Positions 1-8,342 are shown, numbered from the stretch's first letter. The stretch: 64,000 bases of DNA from Ciceribacter sp. L1K22 (GCF_017599385.1 NZ_JAGFPK010000002.1:248001-312000); one strand, 5' to 3'. Notes: a model not told the origin generated them from the letters alone. Translations and numbers: made by a program.

Positions 1-432
1 GGGCGGCTTCGGGAAATCCTCTCCGATCGCGAGAACATCCGTATCGTCGGTGACCGCTTCGTCTTCCAGTCAGAGGTGCTGTTTCCGTCCGGCGGCGATA
101 CGCTCAATCCGGCCGGGCAGGCGGAGATGACGAAACTTGCCGGCGCTCTTCTCGATCTCGCCAAGGAAATACCGGCGGAAATCAACTGGGTGCTACGTGT
201 CGATGGTCATACAGACAATGTGCCCCTATCCGGTACCGGGCGTTTTGCCGATAACTGGCAGCTATCGGCGGCCCGTGCGATTTCCGTCGTGAAGTTTCTC
301 GTCTCCCAGGGCGTACCCGCCGATCGGCTCGTCGCCGCAGGGTTCGGCGAGTTCCAGCCGATTGCCGAGGGCGATACACCGGAGGCCCGCGACCAGAACC
401 GACGGATCGAGCTCAAGCTGACCGAACGATAA
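1..432 (+). CDS. OmpA/MotB-type peptidoglycan-binding protein, C-terminal part
   Basis: The frame is open from base 1 and ends at a TAA at 430-432, so the N-terminus lies outside the window. The visible 143 residues are an OmpA/MotB domain: the GHTDNVP motif, then a helix with WQLSAARA, and a closing NRRIEL segment that in the family contacts diaminopimelate of peptidoglycan. Proteins of this shape in rhizobia usually have an N-terminal membrane anchor and sit beside a MotA/ExbB-like gene, but that region is not visible. The domain call is firm; the role (stator-like or structural anchor) is inferred. Confidence 0.85.
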   Translation, partial: GRLREILSDRENIRIVGDRFVFQSEVLFPSGGDTLNPAGQAEMTKLAGALLDLAKEIPAEINWVLRVDGHTDNVPLSGTGRFADNWQLSAARAISVVKFLVSQGVPADRLVAAGFGEFQPIAEGDTPEARDQNRRIELKLTER

Positions 433-466
433 CGGTTGATCGGCATGCTCCCGGGCTTGTGGTTAC

Positions 467-484
467 TCTTACGTATTCGTAAGA
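467..484. promoter_or_regulatory. Inverted repeat ahead of the FAD dehydrogenase
   Basis: TCTTACG (467-473) and CGTAAGA (478-484) form a perfect 7-bp inverted repeat with a 4-base spacer, 31 bases before the start codon at 516. Position and symmetry suit a repressor site, but no regulator is encoded next to it and it could equally be a short RNA hairpin. Confidence 0.3.
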
Positions 485-515
485 ATAGCCATGGGCTGTG
501 GAGGAGGACGCGCCT

Positions 516-2168
516 ATGCCGGCAAGTCAGTTCGATGTGGCGGTGATCGGTGGCGGTCTCGCGGGTCTCGTTGCCGCGACCGAAGCAGCCGAACGCGGTC
601 TCAAGGTCTGCGTTCTTGACCAGGAAGGCGAACAGAATCTTGGCGGCCAGGCCTTCTGGTCGCTGGGCGGACTTTTCTTCATCGACAGCCCCGAACAGCG
701 GCGGTTGGGCATTCGCGACAGCCAGGCCCTGGCGCGCCAGGACTGGCTTGGCTCGGCTGCGTTCGATCGGGCCGAGGATTACTGGCCAAGACTGTGGGCG
801 GATGCCTATCTGGAATTCGCAGCCGGCGAGAAGCGGCGCTGGCTACATGACCTCGGAATGCGCTGGTTTCCCGTCGTCGGCTGGGCCGAGCGCGGCGGTT
901 CGCTCGCCAACGGTCACGGTAACTCGGTTCCGCGCTTCCACATTGCCTGGGGCACGGGGCCAGGTGTGCTCGAACCCTTTGTCCGGAAAGCGCGGGCGAT
1001 GGCTGAGGATGGGCGGCTTTCTTTCCTCTTTCGGCATCGGGTCGATAGTCTGACTGTCACTAATGGCGTCGTTACCGGTGCGCGAGGCGCCGTCCTTAAG
1101 CCGGATGCAGCGGTTCGCGGTGCCGCGACCAACCGGGAGGTTGAGCAAGAGTTCGAAGTCGAGGCGGGCGCCGTGGTGGTCGCGTCCGGCGGTATCGGCG
1201 GCAATCACGATCTCGTCCGACGAAGCTGGCCGGTTGAGCGGCTGGGTCCGCCACCTCGTACAATGGTCAGCGGCGTTCCGCAGCATGTCGACGGAAGAAT
1301 GCTGGAGATTACGCGTTCTGCAGGTGGCGATGTCATCAACGGCGACCGGATGTGGCATTACACGGAAGGTGTCAAGAACTGGGACCCGATCTGGCCGCAG
1401 CACGGGATTCGCATATTGCCGGGGCCGTCGTCCTTCTGGTGCGACGCCGATGGAAACCGGCTGGCACCTCCGGCCATGCCGGGCTTTGACACCATGGCAA
1501 CGTTGAAGGCCATCCGGGCGACAGGCCATGACTACAGCTGGTTTATTCTCAACAAGGCAATCATCAAACGTGAATTCGCTCTTTCAGGCTCTGAACAGAA
1601 TCCTGACCTCACCGATAAGAACATCCGATTGCTGCTGAAGCGCCTTGGCAAGGAACCGCCAGGACCTGTGCAGGCCTTCATGGACAAGGGTGAGGATTTC
1701 GCTGTCCGTGACACGCTCGAGGACCTGGTTGTCGCTATGAACGATATCAGCGGTGAGGGCCGGCTCGGTATCCATCACCTGCGCGAGCAGATCGAGGCCC
1801 GAGACCGAGACGCGGAGAACAAGTTTGGCAAGGATGTCCAGATGACGGCGATCCGGGGAGCGCGGAACTATGTCGGCGACCGGCTGATGCGTACCGTAAA
1901 GCCGCATCGCCTGCTGGATCCCGCGATGGGCCCGCTGATCGGGGTGCGGCTGCATATCCTGACGCGCAAGACGCTAGGCGGCATTCACACCGATCTTTCA
2001 GGCCGCGTGCTCGACTGGCGCGGTGAGCCGCTGCCAGGGCTCTATGCCGCCGGAGAGGCGGCTGGTTTCGGCGGCGGGGGCATGCACGGCTACAACGCGC
2101 TTGAGGGCACATTCCTCGGTGGATGCCTGTTCTCGGGCCGCATCGCGGGACGCGCGGTTGGCTCCTGA
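516..2168 (+). CDS. FAD-binding dehydrogenase (fumarate reductase / ketosteroid dehydrogenase superfamily)
   Basis: A 550-residue flavoprotein. The N-terminus carries the dinucleotide-binding motif VIGGGLAGL around residues 9-17, and the C-terminus has the family's second FAD contact (GEAAGFGGGGMHGYNALEG). This is the layout of fumarate reductase/3-ketosteroid dehydrogenase-type FAD proteins, which oxidise or desaturate small organic or steroid substrates in the cytoplasm; the substrate cannot be told. The ATG at 516 is preferred over an in-frame GTG at 498 because a GGAGGA ribosome-binding site lies about 10 bases upstream of 516. It stands alone between an OmpA-type gene and a convergent ABC transporter. 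Confidence 0.8.
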   Translation: MPASQFDVAVIGGGLAGLVAATEAAERGLKVCVLDQEGEQNLGGQAFWSLGGLFFIDSPEQRRLGIRDSQALARQDWLGSAAFDRAEDYWPRLWADAYLEFAAGEKRRWLHDLGMRWFPVVGWAERGGSLANGHGNSVPRFHIAWGTGPGVLEPFVRKARAMAEDGRLSFLFRHRVDSLTVTNGVVTGARGAVLKPDAAVRGAATNREVEQEFEVEAGAVVVASGGIGGNHDLVRRSWPVERLGPPPRTMVSGVPQHVDGRMLEITRSAGGDVINGDRMWHYTEGVKNWDPIWPQHGIRILPGPSSFWCDADGNRLAPPAMPGFDTMATLKAIRATGHDYSWFILNKAIIKREFALSGSEQNPDLTDKNIRLLLKRLGKEPPGPVQAFMDKGEDFAVRDTLEDLVVAMNDISGEGRLGIHHLREQIEARDRDAENKFGKDVQMTAIRGARNYVGDRLMRTVKPHRLLDPAMGPLIGVRLHILTRKTLGGIHTDLSGRVLDWRGEPLPGLYAAGEAAGFGGGGMHGYNALEGTFLGGCLFSGRIAGRAVGS

Positions 2169-2180
2169 GCTTGGTCTTGG

Positions 2181-3989
2181 TTACTTCGCGGCGACTGAGA
2201 AATGCTGTGCACCATTTTCGAACTGCAATCGCGCGAGCTTGGCGTAGAGGCCGCCATGCTGAATCAGGGACTGGTGCGTTCCCTGTTCGACGATCCGGCC
2301 GTCGTCGACGACCAGGATGCGATCCGCTTTCAGTACGGTTGCCAGGCGGTGGGCGATGACAATCGTCGTGCGGTTCCGCATCAGGCCGTCTAGAGCCTTC
2401 TGAACCAACGTCTCGCTTTCTGCGTCGAGCGCCGAGGTGGCTTCGTCGAGAAGAAGAACCGGCGCATCCTTAAGAATAGCCCTGGCAATGGCGAGGCGCT
2501 GGCGCTGGCCGCCTGAAAGCGTGATGCCGCGCTCGCCGGCCTTGGTGTCGTAACCGTCGTCAAGACGCTCGATGAACTCGGCGGCCTGCGCCGCAGCCGC
2601 TGCAGCCCGCACCTCCTCGCGAGTGGCTCCGGGTTTGCCGAAGGCGATGTTGTCTTGCAGGGATGCGGCGAAGATCGTCACATCCTGGGGTACGATCGCG
2701 ATCCGGCTGCGGAGTGCCTGCAGGTCGACAGTGCGGATGTCGGTGCCATCAAGGTTGATCGTTCCGCTGACAGGGTCGTAGTAACGCAGCAGCAAGGAAA
2801 AGACTGTGCTCTTGCCGGCACCGGAAGGGCCGACAATGGCGACCGTCTCTCCCGGGCTGACGCTAAAGCTCAAGCCCTTGAGGGACGAGCGCGTTGGGTT
2901 CGACGGATAGGCGAAGTGGACGTCGTGCAGGTCGATCCGCCCCTGAGGTGGCTCGGGCAGCGCCGTCGGCTCTTCCGGCGAGCGAATGGCCGGCACTTCT
3001 CGCAGGAGTTCGATAAGACGTTCCGCGGCTCCTCCCGCCTGGGACAGTTCGCCCCACACTTCCGAAAGCGAACCCAGCGCGCCTGCCGCAATGACCGAAT
3101 AAAGGAGGAACTGGCCAAGAGTACCCGCGCTCATGGTGCCGTTGAGGACGCTCTGGGCGCCCACCCAAAGGACCGCGACGACGCTGCCGAAGACGAGCAT
3201 GATGGCAACGCCGGTCAGCACCGCGCGAGCCTTCGTTGCTCCGCGGGCGGCGTGATAAGCGCGTTCGACGGCGTCGCCGAAGCGCGCGGCAGCGGCGGCT
3301 TCGCCATTGTAGGACTGGACCGTTCGAGTTGCGCCGATCGTTTCGCTTGCGAAGGCAGACGCGTCGGCGAGCGTGTCTTGCGCGAACCGCGACCGTTTCC
3401 GGACCGAGCGGCCGAACGCGACCAGCGGAAAGACAATGATCGGGATCGCGGCGATCACGAGAATCGACAAACCGGGGCTCGTGTAGATCATCATGCCGAT
3501 CGCGCCGAGACAGAGAATGGCATTGCGCAGAGCCTGGGACGCGGTCGCGCCGAAAGCGGATTTTATCTGGGCAGTATCCGCGGTGAGTCGCGAAACGATC
3601 TCGCCGGACTGGTTTACGTCGAAGAAGGCAGGAGACAGTCGCGTCACCTGGGCGAAAACTTCACGACGAAGATCGGATACGATCCGCTCGCCGATATTGA
3701 TGACGTAGTAATAGCGAAGGGAACTCGCCAGCGCGAGAACGACCGCGATGACGATCAGCATGCCGAAGTAATCGTTGATGAAACCACGATCGGCGTCATT
3801 GAATCCGTGATCGATCATCCTCCTGACGGCAAGCGGGAGCGCGAGCGTCGTCGCGGCAGCAAGAGCGAGGAAGAAAAGCGCGGCGGCGACCATGCCGCGG
3901 TACCGGAGAAGATAAGGCGCCAGCTGCGCGAGCGGCCTCGCGAACTGCCGTGTTTTCGCCGCCCCATTGCTTCCTGTCTTGTCCGTCAT
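2181..3989 (-). CDS. ABC exporter, fused permease and ATPase (MsbA-like)
   Basis: A 602-residue half-transporter: an N-terminal six-helix exporter domain (about residues 20-330) fused to an ATPase domain with Walker A GPSGAGKST, signature LSGGQRQRLAIARA, Walker B VLLLDEATSALD and a switch His in IAHRLAT. Such proteins work as homodimers and export lipids, peptides or drugs; the family resemblance is to MsbA-type lipid exporters. The start at 3989 is favoured over frames further upstream because AGGAG lies seven bases before it. It converges on the FAD dehydrogenase and is divergent from rpmE. The substrate is unknown. Confidence 0.9.
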   Translation of the reverse strand: MTDKTGSNGAAKTRQFARPLAQLAPYLLRYRGMVAAALFFLALAAATTLALPLAVRRMIDHGFNDADRGFINDYFGMLIVIAVVLALASSLRYYYVINIGERIVSDLRREVFAQVTRLSPAFFDVNQSGEIVSRLTADTAQIKSAFGATASQALRNAILCLGAIGMMIYTSPGLSILVIAAIPIIVFPLVAFGRSVRKRSRFAQDTLADASAFASETIGATRTVQSYNGEAAAAARFGDAVERAYHAARGATKARAVLTGVAIMLVFGSVVAVLWVGAQSVLNGTMSAGTLGQFLLYSVIAAGALGSLSEVWGELSQAGGAAERLIELLREVPAIRSPEEPTALPEPPQGRIDLHDVHFAYPSNPTRSSLKGLSFSVSPGETVAIVGPSGAGKSTVFSLLLRYYDPVSGTINLDGTDIRTVDLQALRSRIAIVPQDVTIFAASLQDNIAFGKPGATREEVRAAAAAAQAAEFIERLDDGYDTKAGERGITLSGGQRQRLAIARAILKDAPVLLLDEATSALDAESETLVQKALDGLMRNRTTIVIAHRLATVLKADRILVVDDGRIVEQGTHQSLIQHGGLYAKLARLQFENGAQHFSVAAK

Positions 3990-4030
3990 GCCGTCTCCTG
4001 CCCTCAGGCGCCAAACTCTCGCCTTGGCTC

Positions 4031-4059
4031 TTGTTATCGTTGCGCCCTTCATGTATAGG
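4031..4059 (+). promoter_or_regulatory. Candidate sigma-70 promoter of rpmE
   Basis: TTGTTA (4031-4036) and TATAGG (4054-4059) are separated by 17 bases, placing a transcript start near 4066. This would leave a leader of about 108 bases before rpmE. Confidence 0.4.
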
Positions 4060-4076
4060 CACCGCATCGAATTGGG

Positions 4077-4104
4077 AAGCCGTAGCCTGATCGGACTACG
4101 GCTT
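4077..4104 (+). promoter_or_regulatory. Hairpin in the rpmE leader
   Basis: AAGCCGTAG (4077-4085) and CTACGGCTT (4096-4104) form a perfect 9-bp stem with a 10-base loop, just after the predicted transcript start and well before the rpmE ribosome-binding site. No T tract follows, so it does not look like a terminator. It may be a leader structure for autoregulation by L31, which is inference only. Confidence 0.4.
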
Positions 4105-4173
4105 CATTTATTGAATACGGTTCCCTGACGCAATTGCGGCAATTGGACCCTCCGGCACATCAGGAAGAGCGCT

Positions 4174-4395
4174 ATGAAGGCTGATATCCATCCCGACTAT
4201 CACAAGATCAAGGTGGTCATGACCGATGGCACCGAATACGAAACCTACTCCACGTGGGGTTCGGAAGGCGCTGTCATGAACCTTGAAATCGACCCCAAGT
4301 CGCATCCGGCCTGGACCGGCGGCAACCAGCAGCTGCTGGACCGCGGCGGCCGCGTTTCGAAGTTCAACAAGCGTTTCGGCGGCCTCGGCCTCTAA
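4174..4395 (+). CDS. rpmE: 50S ribosomal protein L31
   Basis: A 73-residue protein matching alphaproteobacterial L31, with the [14 protein letters not shown] start and the SHPAWTGG and [11 protein letters not shown] segments. It is a small protein at the central protuberance of the large ribosomal subunit, contacting the small subunit. It lacks the CxxC pairs of the zinc-binding form, so it is the cysteine-free type. A GC-rich terminator follows at 4421-4446. It is monocistronic, divergent from the ABC exporter and convergent with the patatin gene. Confidence 0.96.
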   Translation: MKADIHPDYHKIKVVMTDGTEYETYSTWGSEGAVMNLEIDPKSHPAWTGGNQQLLDRGGRVSKFNKRFGGLGL

Positions 4396-4420
4396 GCCAT
4401 TTGACCTTGGCGCATATTGA

Positions 4421-4446
4421 AACCCGGCTCTTGAGCCGGGTTTTTG
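4421..4446 (+). terminator. Intrinsic terminator of rpmE
   Basis: AACCCGGC and GCCGGGTT pair around a six-base loop and are followed by a T-rich stretch, 25 bases after the rpmE stop. It lies between convergent genes. Confidence 0.85.
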
Positions 4447-4463
4447 CTTTATGGGAAAAGCGC

Positions 4464-5564
4464 TTACAGAGCCTCGAGCCTGTCGGCGATCTCTTCCAGC
4501 GCCAGATCGTGTTTCTGCGCCAGCGTCAGGCCGAAGCGCTCAAGGTCGGAGATGTTCTTCGGTGTGGCGTCGTCTAGCGCGTCGTTGACGCCGACCAGCG
4601 GCGCGTCGAGCCTGAAGTAGTCCAGCTTCTCGCGATTGTCCGTCGTCACGACCGTTGCTCCGTCCGCAAAGGACGGTGGTTCGACGTTGAGCAATTTGTT
4701 CAGCTGGTAGGAGGCGGTGCTGGACTGGCCTTGCATGAGCACGGAGATAAGCGGTGTATCATTGGCGGGATTGATCCATCCGCCAGCGCCCCAGCTTTTC
4801 GCCTGCTGGTAGGGGATCTTGCGATTGGCCGAACCGGTGCCAAGCGAGAGGATGACGATTTTCTCGCCGTCGTCGCGCCATCCCAGCTTGCAGCCCTCGA
4901 CATAGGCCGCCATTGCAGGATCGTTGGCAAAAACTCCACCATCGATCAGCGGCAGCGCCGGAATTTCGCCGTGCTTGACCCTGGCGAGATCCTCCACCAG
5001 CGCCGGCTCGAAATAGGTAGGAGCGGCTGACGACCCGCGGACCGCCTGCCAGAAGTAGAACCGTTCGTGATCGCGATCAGCATTGGTCATGAAAACGGCA
5101 CGGCGTGCGTGAATGTCGTAACCGGTGATGAGCACCTTGGTGAGGGCATCCTTGATTTCCGTCTTCTTGCCGAGCATCTCCGTCAATATCTTCTCAAGAG
5201 CACCAGCATCGTAGCGCTCCTCGAAAAGACCACCGAAATTGGCAATCTTTCGAAAGAGGCCGATGTCGAAGATTTTCGCGCCCTTGCTCTTGTAGAGGTC
5301 CAGCAAGGTGGTGGCGTCTGCAGCGGGTTCGGATGGTTGTCCGGGTTTCGGACATGTCAGTCCTGCTGCGATGATCGCGCCCGTCGAGGTTCCAGCGATC
5401 ATGTGAAAATAACGGTGTAGCGGCAGCTTCTTGCTGCGCTTCGACAGCTTTTTCTCGAGAACAGTCAGGATAGCCGCAGGGATCGTACCCCTAATGCCGC
5501 CGCCATCGATGGACAGAATGAACTTGGCCAAGGCTCCCTCCCTCGCAGAGGAGGAGTTTGCCAT
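4464..5564 (-). CDS. Patatin-like phospholipase
   Basis: A 366-residue patatin-fold acyl hydrolase. It has the oxyanion loop DGGGIRG (residues 20-26), the nucleophile motif GTSTG with Ser60, and the second catalytic motif DGG with Asp208. Both catalytic residues are intact, so the enzyme should cleave acyl chains from phospholipids or other lipids. No signal peptide is evident, which points to a cytoplasmic or membrane-surface role. The ribosome-binding site is weak. It stands alone between rpmE and rcdA; no nucleotide cyclase, STING-like or other defence partner lies beside it, so a CBASS effector role is not supported. Confidence 0.88.
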   Translation of the reverse strand: MANSSSAREGALAKFILSIDGGGIRGTIPAAILTVLEKKLSKRSKKLPLHRYFHMIAGTSTGAIIAAGLTCPKPGQPSEPAADATTLLDLYKSKGAKIFDIGLFRKIANFGGLFEERYDAGALEKILTEMLGKKTEIKDALTKVLITGYDIHARRAVFMTNADRDHERFYFWQAVRGSSAAPTYFEPALVEDLARVKHGEIPALPLIDGGVFANDPAMAAYVEGCKLGWRDDGEKIVILSLGTGSANRKIPYQQAKSWGAGGWINPANDTPLISVLMQGQSSTASYQLNKLLNVEPPSFADGATVVTTDNREKLDYFRLDAPLVGVNDALDDATPKNISDLERFGLTLAQKHDLALEEIADRLEAL

Positions 5565-5612
5565 ATAATCACACGTTGTAAATTGCTAAAACGCAATCTT
5601 CCGATGAGGCGC

Positions 5613-5648
5613 AAAAAAAGCCCGACCTGCGTGGAGCAGGACGGGCTT
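5613..5648 (-). terminator. Intrinsic terminator of rcdA
   Basis: On the minus strand a 13-bp stem with one mismatch (AAGCCCG.CCTGC against its complement) is followed by seven T residues, 18 bases after the rcdA stop. Confidence 0.9.
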
Positions 5649-5666
5649 CTGTTTCACGGGTGCCGA

Positions 5667-6182
5667 TCAGCCTGCGTTGAAAGCCGTGCGCAGAAGATCA
5701 AGCTGGGCCTGTACGCTGTTCTCATTGTCCGGAACAACGGAAGCGTCGGACGGCCGGTAGATCTCGCGGTCGAGAAGGGAAATCCGGTTCTGCAGGCGAA
5801 GCGAACGCTCAACGAGGTCACGGAAGGCTTCGGGAAGGTCGTTCCAGCCCGGAGCGCTGCGATCGACGTTGAAGCCGTCGAGGCGGACCTTGCTCTTTTC
5901 CGACAGAACCTGATCGCGGCTCATCTCGCCGTTGTTCACGGCGCGCTGCAAAAGAAGCCAGGATGCCATCTGCATCAGTCGGGTGGTGAGGCGCATGGAT
6001 TCGGCGGCGTAAAGTACGGATGCCATACGCGGCAGTACTTTGGCGGCAGAGCGGCCAGGACCGTCCAGATAGGCGGCGGTCTCCTCCACCAGGCCCATCC
6101 CCTCGGCATAGATCGCCTTGAACGGCGCCGATGCCGCGGCGCGGCCGGCGAAGCTGATCGTGTTCAAGCCCTGATCGCTCAT
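5667..6182 (-). CDS. rcdA: RcdA-type regulator of CtrA degradation (DUF1465)
   Basis: A 171-residue, mainly helical protein of the DUF1465 family, whose Caulobacter member RcdA is an adaptor delivering the cell-cycle regulator CtrA to ClpXP protease with CpdR and PopA. Recognisable stretches are ESMRLTTRLMQMASWLLLQRA and LRLQNRISLLDREIY. It acts in the cytoplasm at the cell pole in the model organism. Upstream, 113 bases from the start, is a perfect TTAA-N7-TTAA CtrA box (6295-6309), so CtrA probably controls the gene for its own degradation factor. A T-tailed terminator follows the gene. Confidence 0.85.
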   Translation of the reverse strand: MSDQGLNTISFAGRAAASAPFKAIYAEGMGLVEETAAYLDGPGRSAAKVLPRMASVLYAAESMRLTTRLMQMASWLLLQRAVNNGEMSRDQVLSEKSKVRLDGFNVDRSAPGWNDLPEAFRDLVERSLRLQNRISLLDREIYRPSDASVVPDNENSVQAQLDLLRTAFNAG

Positions 6183-6294
6183 CGATGTCTTCCCTGTTTA
6201 ACGCATCACTTGTTCAGGCTGAGGTGCCCTCGTAGCACCGTCCATCTCATGGCTGACAAGATGGTACCAATACCTGAAACGCGCAAGTCGTTTA

Positions 6295-6309
6295 TTAAAG
6301 AAGGGTTAA
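6295..6309 (-). promoter_or_regulatory. CtrA box upstream of rcdA
   Basis: TTAAAGAAGGGTTAA is an exact TTAA-N7-TTAA match to the CtrA recognition sequence, located 113 bases before the rcdA start codon, a usual distance for a CtrA-controlled promoter. Confidence 0.7.
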
Positions 6310-6341
6310 TTCCCACAATTTCGTGGAAGGATTAAGGCGAC

Positions 6342-6367
6342 AAAAAAAGAGCCGCAAAAGCGGCTCT
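6342..6367 (-). terminator. Intrinsic terminator of the MFS-DUF1192 operon
   Basis: AGAGCCGC and GCGGCTCT pair around an AAAA loop. On the minus strand the stem is followed by seven T residues. Confidence 0.9.
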
Positions 6368-6463
6368 CAAGGTAAAACAGGGAGAAAAATCAGACCTATT
6401 CGCCAGTCGGTGAAACTGCCTGAATCCAGAAGCTCTGGACGCTCACATCATCTCCCGAAATAG

Positions 6464-6478
6464 TTAACCGTGCGTTAA
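6464..6478. promoter_or_regulatory. Second CtrA-type box
   Basis: TTAACCGTGCGTTAA is another exact TTAA-N7-TTAA. It lies downstream of the DUF1192 gene and 282 bases before rcdA, with a terminator between, so its target is unclear; it may be a secondary site or chance. Confidence 0.45.
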
Positions 6479-6545
6479 CGAGAAGCGAAAAATGCGATTC
6501 TTCGAGCGGGTTTCCAGTTTTGCCAAGTATTGTTTCGCGACAATC

Positions 6546-6734
6546 TCAGGTCTTGAACAAATTCTCCGCCGCCAGCCGTCCGGCCTGCTTGCGTATGCAT
6601 TCCGCCTCCAACCGTTCGATTTCGGCTTTGAGCAGTTCAATGCGCGACCGCAGTTCGTCCGCAGCCAGCAGGGAGAGGTCACATCCTATCTCATGTGTCG
6701 TTTTGCGTGCGGGCCTGTCGTCATCGGCGATCAT
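6546..6734 (-). CDS. DUF1192 family protein
   Basis: A 62-residue protein resembling the DUF1192 family: a short polar N-terminus, then the helical segment LSLLAADELRSRIELLKAEI likely to form a coiled coil. Its function is not known. Its start overlaps the last 14 bases of the MFS permease gene in another frame, indicating translational coupling. A strong terminator lies downstream, so the two genes form a small operon. Confidence 0.8.
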   Translation of the reverse strand: MIADDDRPARKTTHEIGCDLSLLAADELRSRIELLKAEIERLEAECIRKQAGRLAAENLFKT

Positions 6735-8040
6735 GGCTCAACTCCTCATCCGGTGATTCGCTTTGCTCCCCAAGAGGCTGTGCACGAGGATCAAGTGCGA
6801 GGCTTTCAGGCGTACTCATTGGGTGCGTTGCCATCGGCGCCGAGGAGAATGTCTCGCGGCTGTCGATGGGAATGGCGGCGCGCAGCCTGCTGCGGAATAT
6901 AGCATAGGTGGCCAGCGCGATATGCGCGATCGCGGTGACGGCAAAGAGGGTATATGGGCCGAACTGCGTCATCACCGGACCACCCAGCGTGGGGCCGATA
7001 ATCGTGCCGATGCCGAAGAGCAGCAGCAGCCCGCCCGATACCTTGACGAAATTTTCCGACGAGGCGAAGTCGTTCGCATGGGCCACAGCAATTGGATAAA
7101 GGGCATTGGCAGCTGCGCCATAGATGGCGACGAGGATGATCATGAAAACCGCGTCCTGCGGCTGTATCAGGACAAGCAGGACCGCAGCGATGGCAGCTAC
7201 TGCGGAGAGCGCGGCAAGCACATAACGCCGGTCAGTCATGTCGGAGGCCTTGCCGGCAGGAAACTGGGCAATTGCCCCAGCGAAGATGGTGATTGACAGC
7301 ATTGCCGCAATCATCGTCGGCGAAAGTCCTGCTCTCGAGCCGAACACCGCCCCGAGAGTTCCGTAGGCGCCGTTGGCGATGCCGATCAGCAGGATGCCGA
7401 CAAACGAAACCGGCGAGTTGCGATAAAGGCTCCTGAGATCAAGGCTGACGGATTTCAGTGGTTGGGGCGAGGCGGCGGTGGAAAACGTCGTCGGAAGCAT
7501 GGCCAGGCAATAGAAGATGCCGCAAGCCATGAACAGGATGGTCGTGGCCGGATCGCCGAGGCCGACCAGCATCTGCCCCCCCACAACACCGATGAGCGTG
7601 ATCGAGATGTAGAAGGAGAAGATCGCGCCGCGGCTCTCGTTGGTTGCGCGTTCGTTCAACCAGCTTTCGATGATCATCGAGGTTCCGGCCGTGCAGAAGC
7701 CGGTGAGGGCGCGAAGTGCGACCCATGCATATTCATCCACCACCATGCCGGTGATCAAGGCAATGATGGCTATGATGGAGATGAACCCGGAAAAGGCACG
7801 GACATGTCCTATCCGCATCACCAGCTTCGGAGCGTAGAAGCAGCCGAGGACGAAGCCTGTCGCCCACGACGTGCCGAGCAGGCCGAGGATTTCGTTGGAG
7901 TAGCCCTCCGCCGATCCGCGGACCGGCAAAAGAAGGCCGTGAAGACCGTTTCCGAGGAAGAGGAAGAGCGTACCCAGCAGAAGGGCGAGGACAGGTATAA
8001 GATTTCGTCTCATGATATCGGCAAGTTTCCCGGCTAACAT
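6721..8040 (-). CDS. MFS transporter (YcaD-like)
   Basis: A 439-residue permease with about twelve hydrophobic segments and a polar C-terminal tail. The first helix (NLIPVLALLLGTLFLFLGNG) and the RIGHVRAF loop resemble the YcaD-type branch of the major facilitator superfamily. The substrate is unknown. Two starts are possible: ATG at 8040, or ATG at 8013 giving the more family-like MRRNLIPV; neither has a strong ribosome-binding site. The gene overlaps the following DUF1192 gene and is divergent from a small membrane-protein gene. Confidence 0.85.
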   Translation of the reverse strand: MLAGKLADIMRRNLIPVLALLLGTLFLFLGNGLHGLLLPVRGSAEGYSNEILGLLGTSWATGFVLGCFYAPKLVMRIGHVRAFSGFISIIAIIALITGMVVDEYAWVALRALTGFCTAGTSMIIESWLNERATNESRGAIFSFYISITLIGVVGGQMLVGLGDPATTILFMACGIFYCLAMLPTTFSTAASPQPLKSVSLDLRSLYRNSPVSFVGILLIGIANGAYGTLGAVFGSRAGLSPTMIAAMLSITIFAGAIAQFPAGKASDMTDRRYVLAALSAVAAIAAVLLVLIQPQDAVFMIILVAIYGAAANALYPIAVAHANDFASSENFVKVSGGLLLLFGIGTIIGPTLGGPVMTQFGPYTLFAVTAIAHIALATYAIFRSRLRAAIPIDSRETFSSAPMATHPMSTPESLALDPRAQPLGEQSESPDEELSHDRR

Positions 8041-8185
8041 ACTGTAGAAAGGGTGCGGTGCAGCAACGTCGCAGCCGGCCGTCCGGTTGCACTATACGAG
8101 CCAAACCGCTAACGAATTGCCGAATCCCTTGTCGGGCAAAAAGATGTCTCGCGTTTGACCGGGGCAGATACGCACCGGAGAATGC

Positions 8186-8341
8186 ATGACCAAGATAATC
8201 GGCCTTCTGCTGATCCTCGCCATGGTCGTGCAGATCATCAAGCCCCTCGGCCTGCCGGGTCTCCGGCGTCGCCGCGACTTCTGGAAGATTGCGATCATCG
8301 CCTTCGTCATCTGGTCTGTGACGTTGCTGATCAGACCTTGA
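8186..8341 (+). CDS. Small membrane protein, 51 aa
   Basis: An ATG at 8186 preceded by GGAG at a six-base spacing opens a 51-codon frame ending in TGA at 8339-8341. The product has two hydrophobic stretches, IIGLLLILAMVVQII and IAIIAFVIWSVTLLI, separated by the basic loop GLRRRRDFWK, so it should be an inner-membrane hairpin with a cytoplasmic positive loop. Its stop is one base from the end of the convergent PhzF gene. The function is unknown; I recognise it only as the sort of small conserved rhizobial membrane protein that automated annotation misses. Confidence 0.72.
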   Translation: MTKIIGLLLILAMVVQIIKPLGLPGLRRRRDFWKIAIIAFVIWSVTLLIRP

Positions 8342-8342
8342 G

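Larger units (their letters stand above)
6183..6545. other. Intergenic region between rcdA and the DUF1192 gene
   Basis: These 363 bases hold no credible gene. They contain a CtrA box at 6295-6309, a terminator for the upstream operon at 6342-6367, and a second TTAA-N7-TTAA at 6464-6478. The rest shows no clear structure. Confidence 0.7.

Noticed and set aside
4464..5564. Patatin as a CBASS or other anti-phage effector
   Set aside because: No cyclase, ubiquitin-like or sensor gene is adjacent; neighbours are rpmE and rcdA, which are housekeeping.
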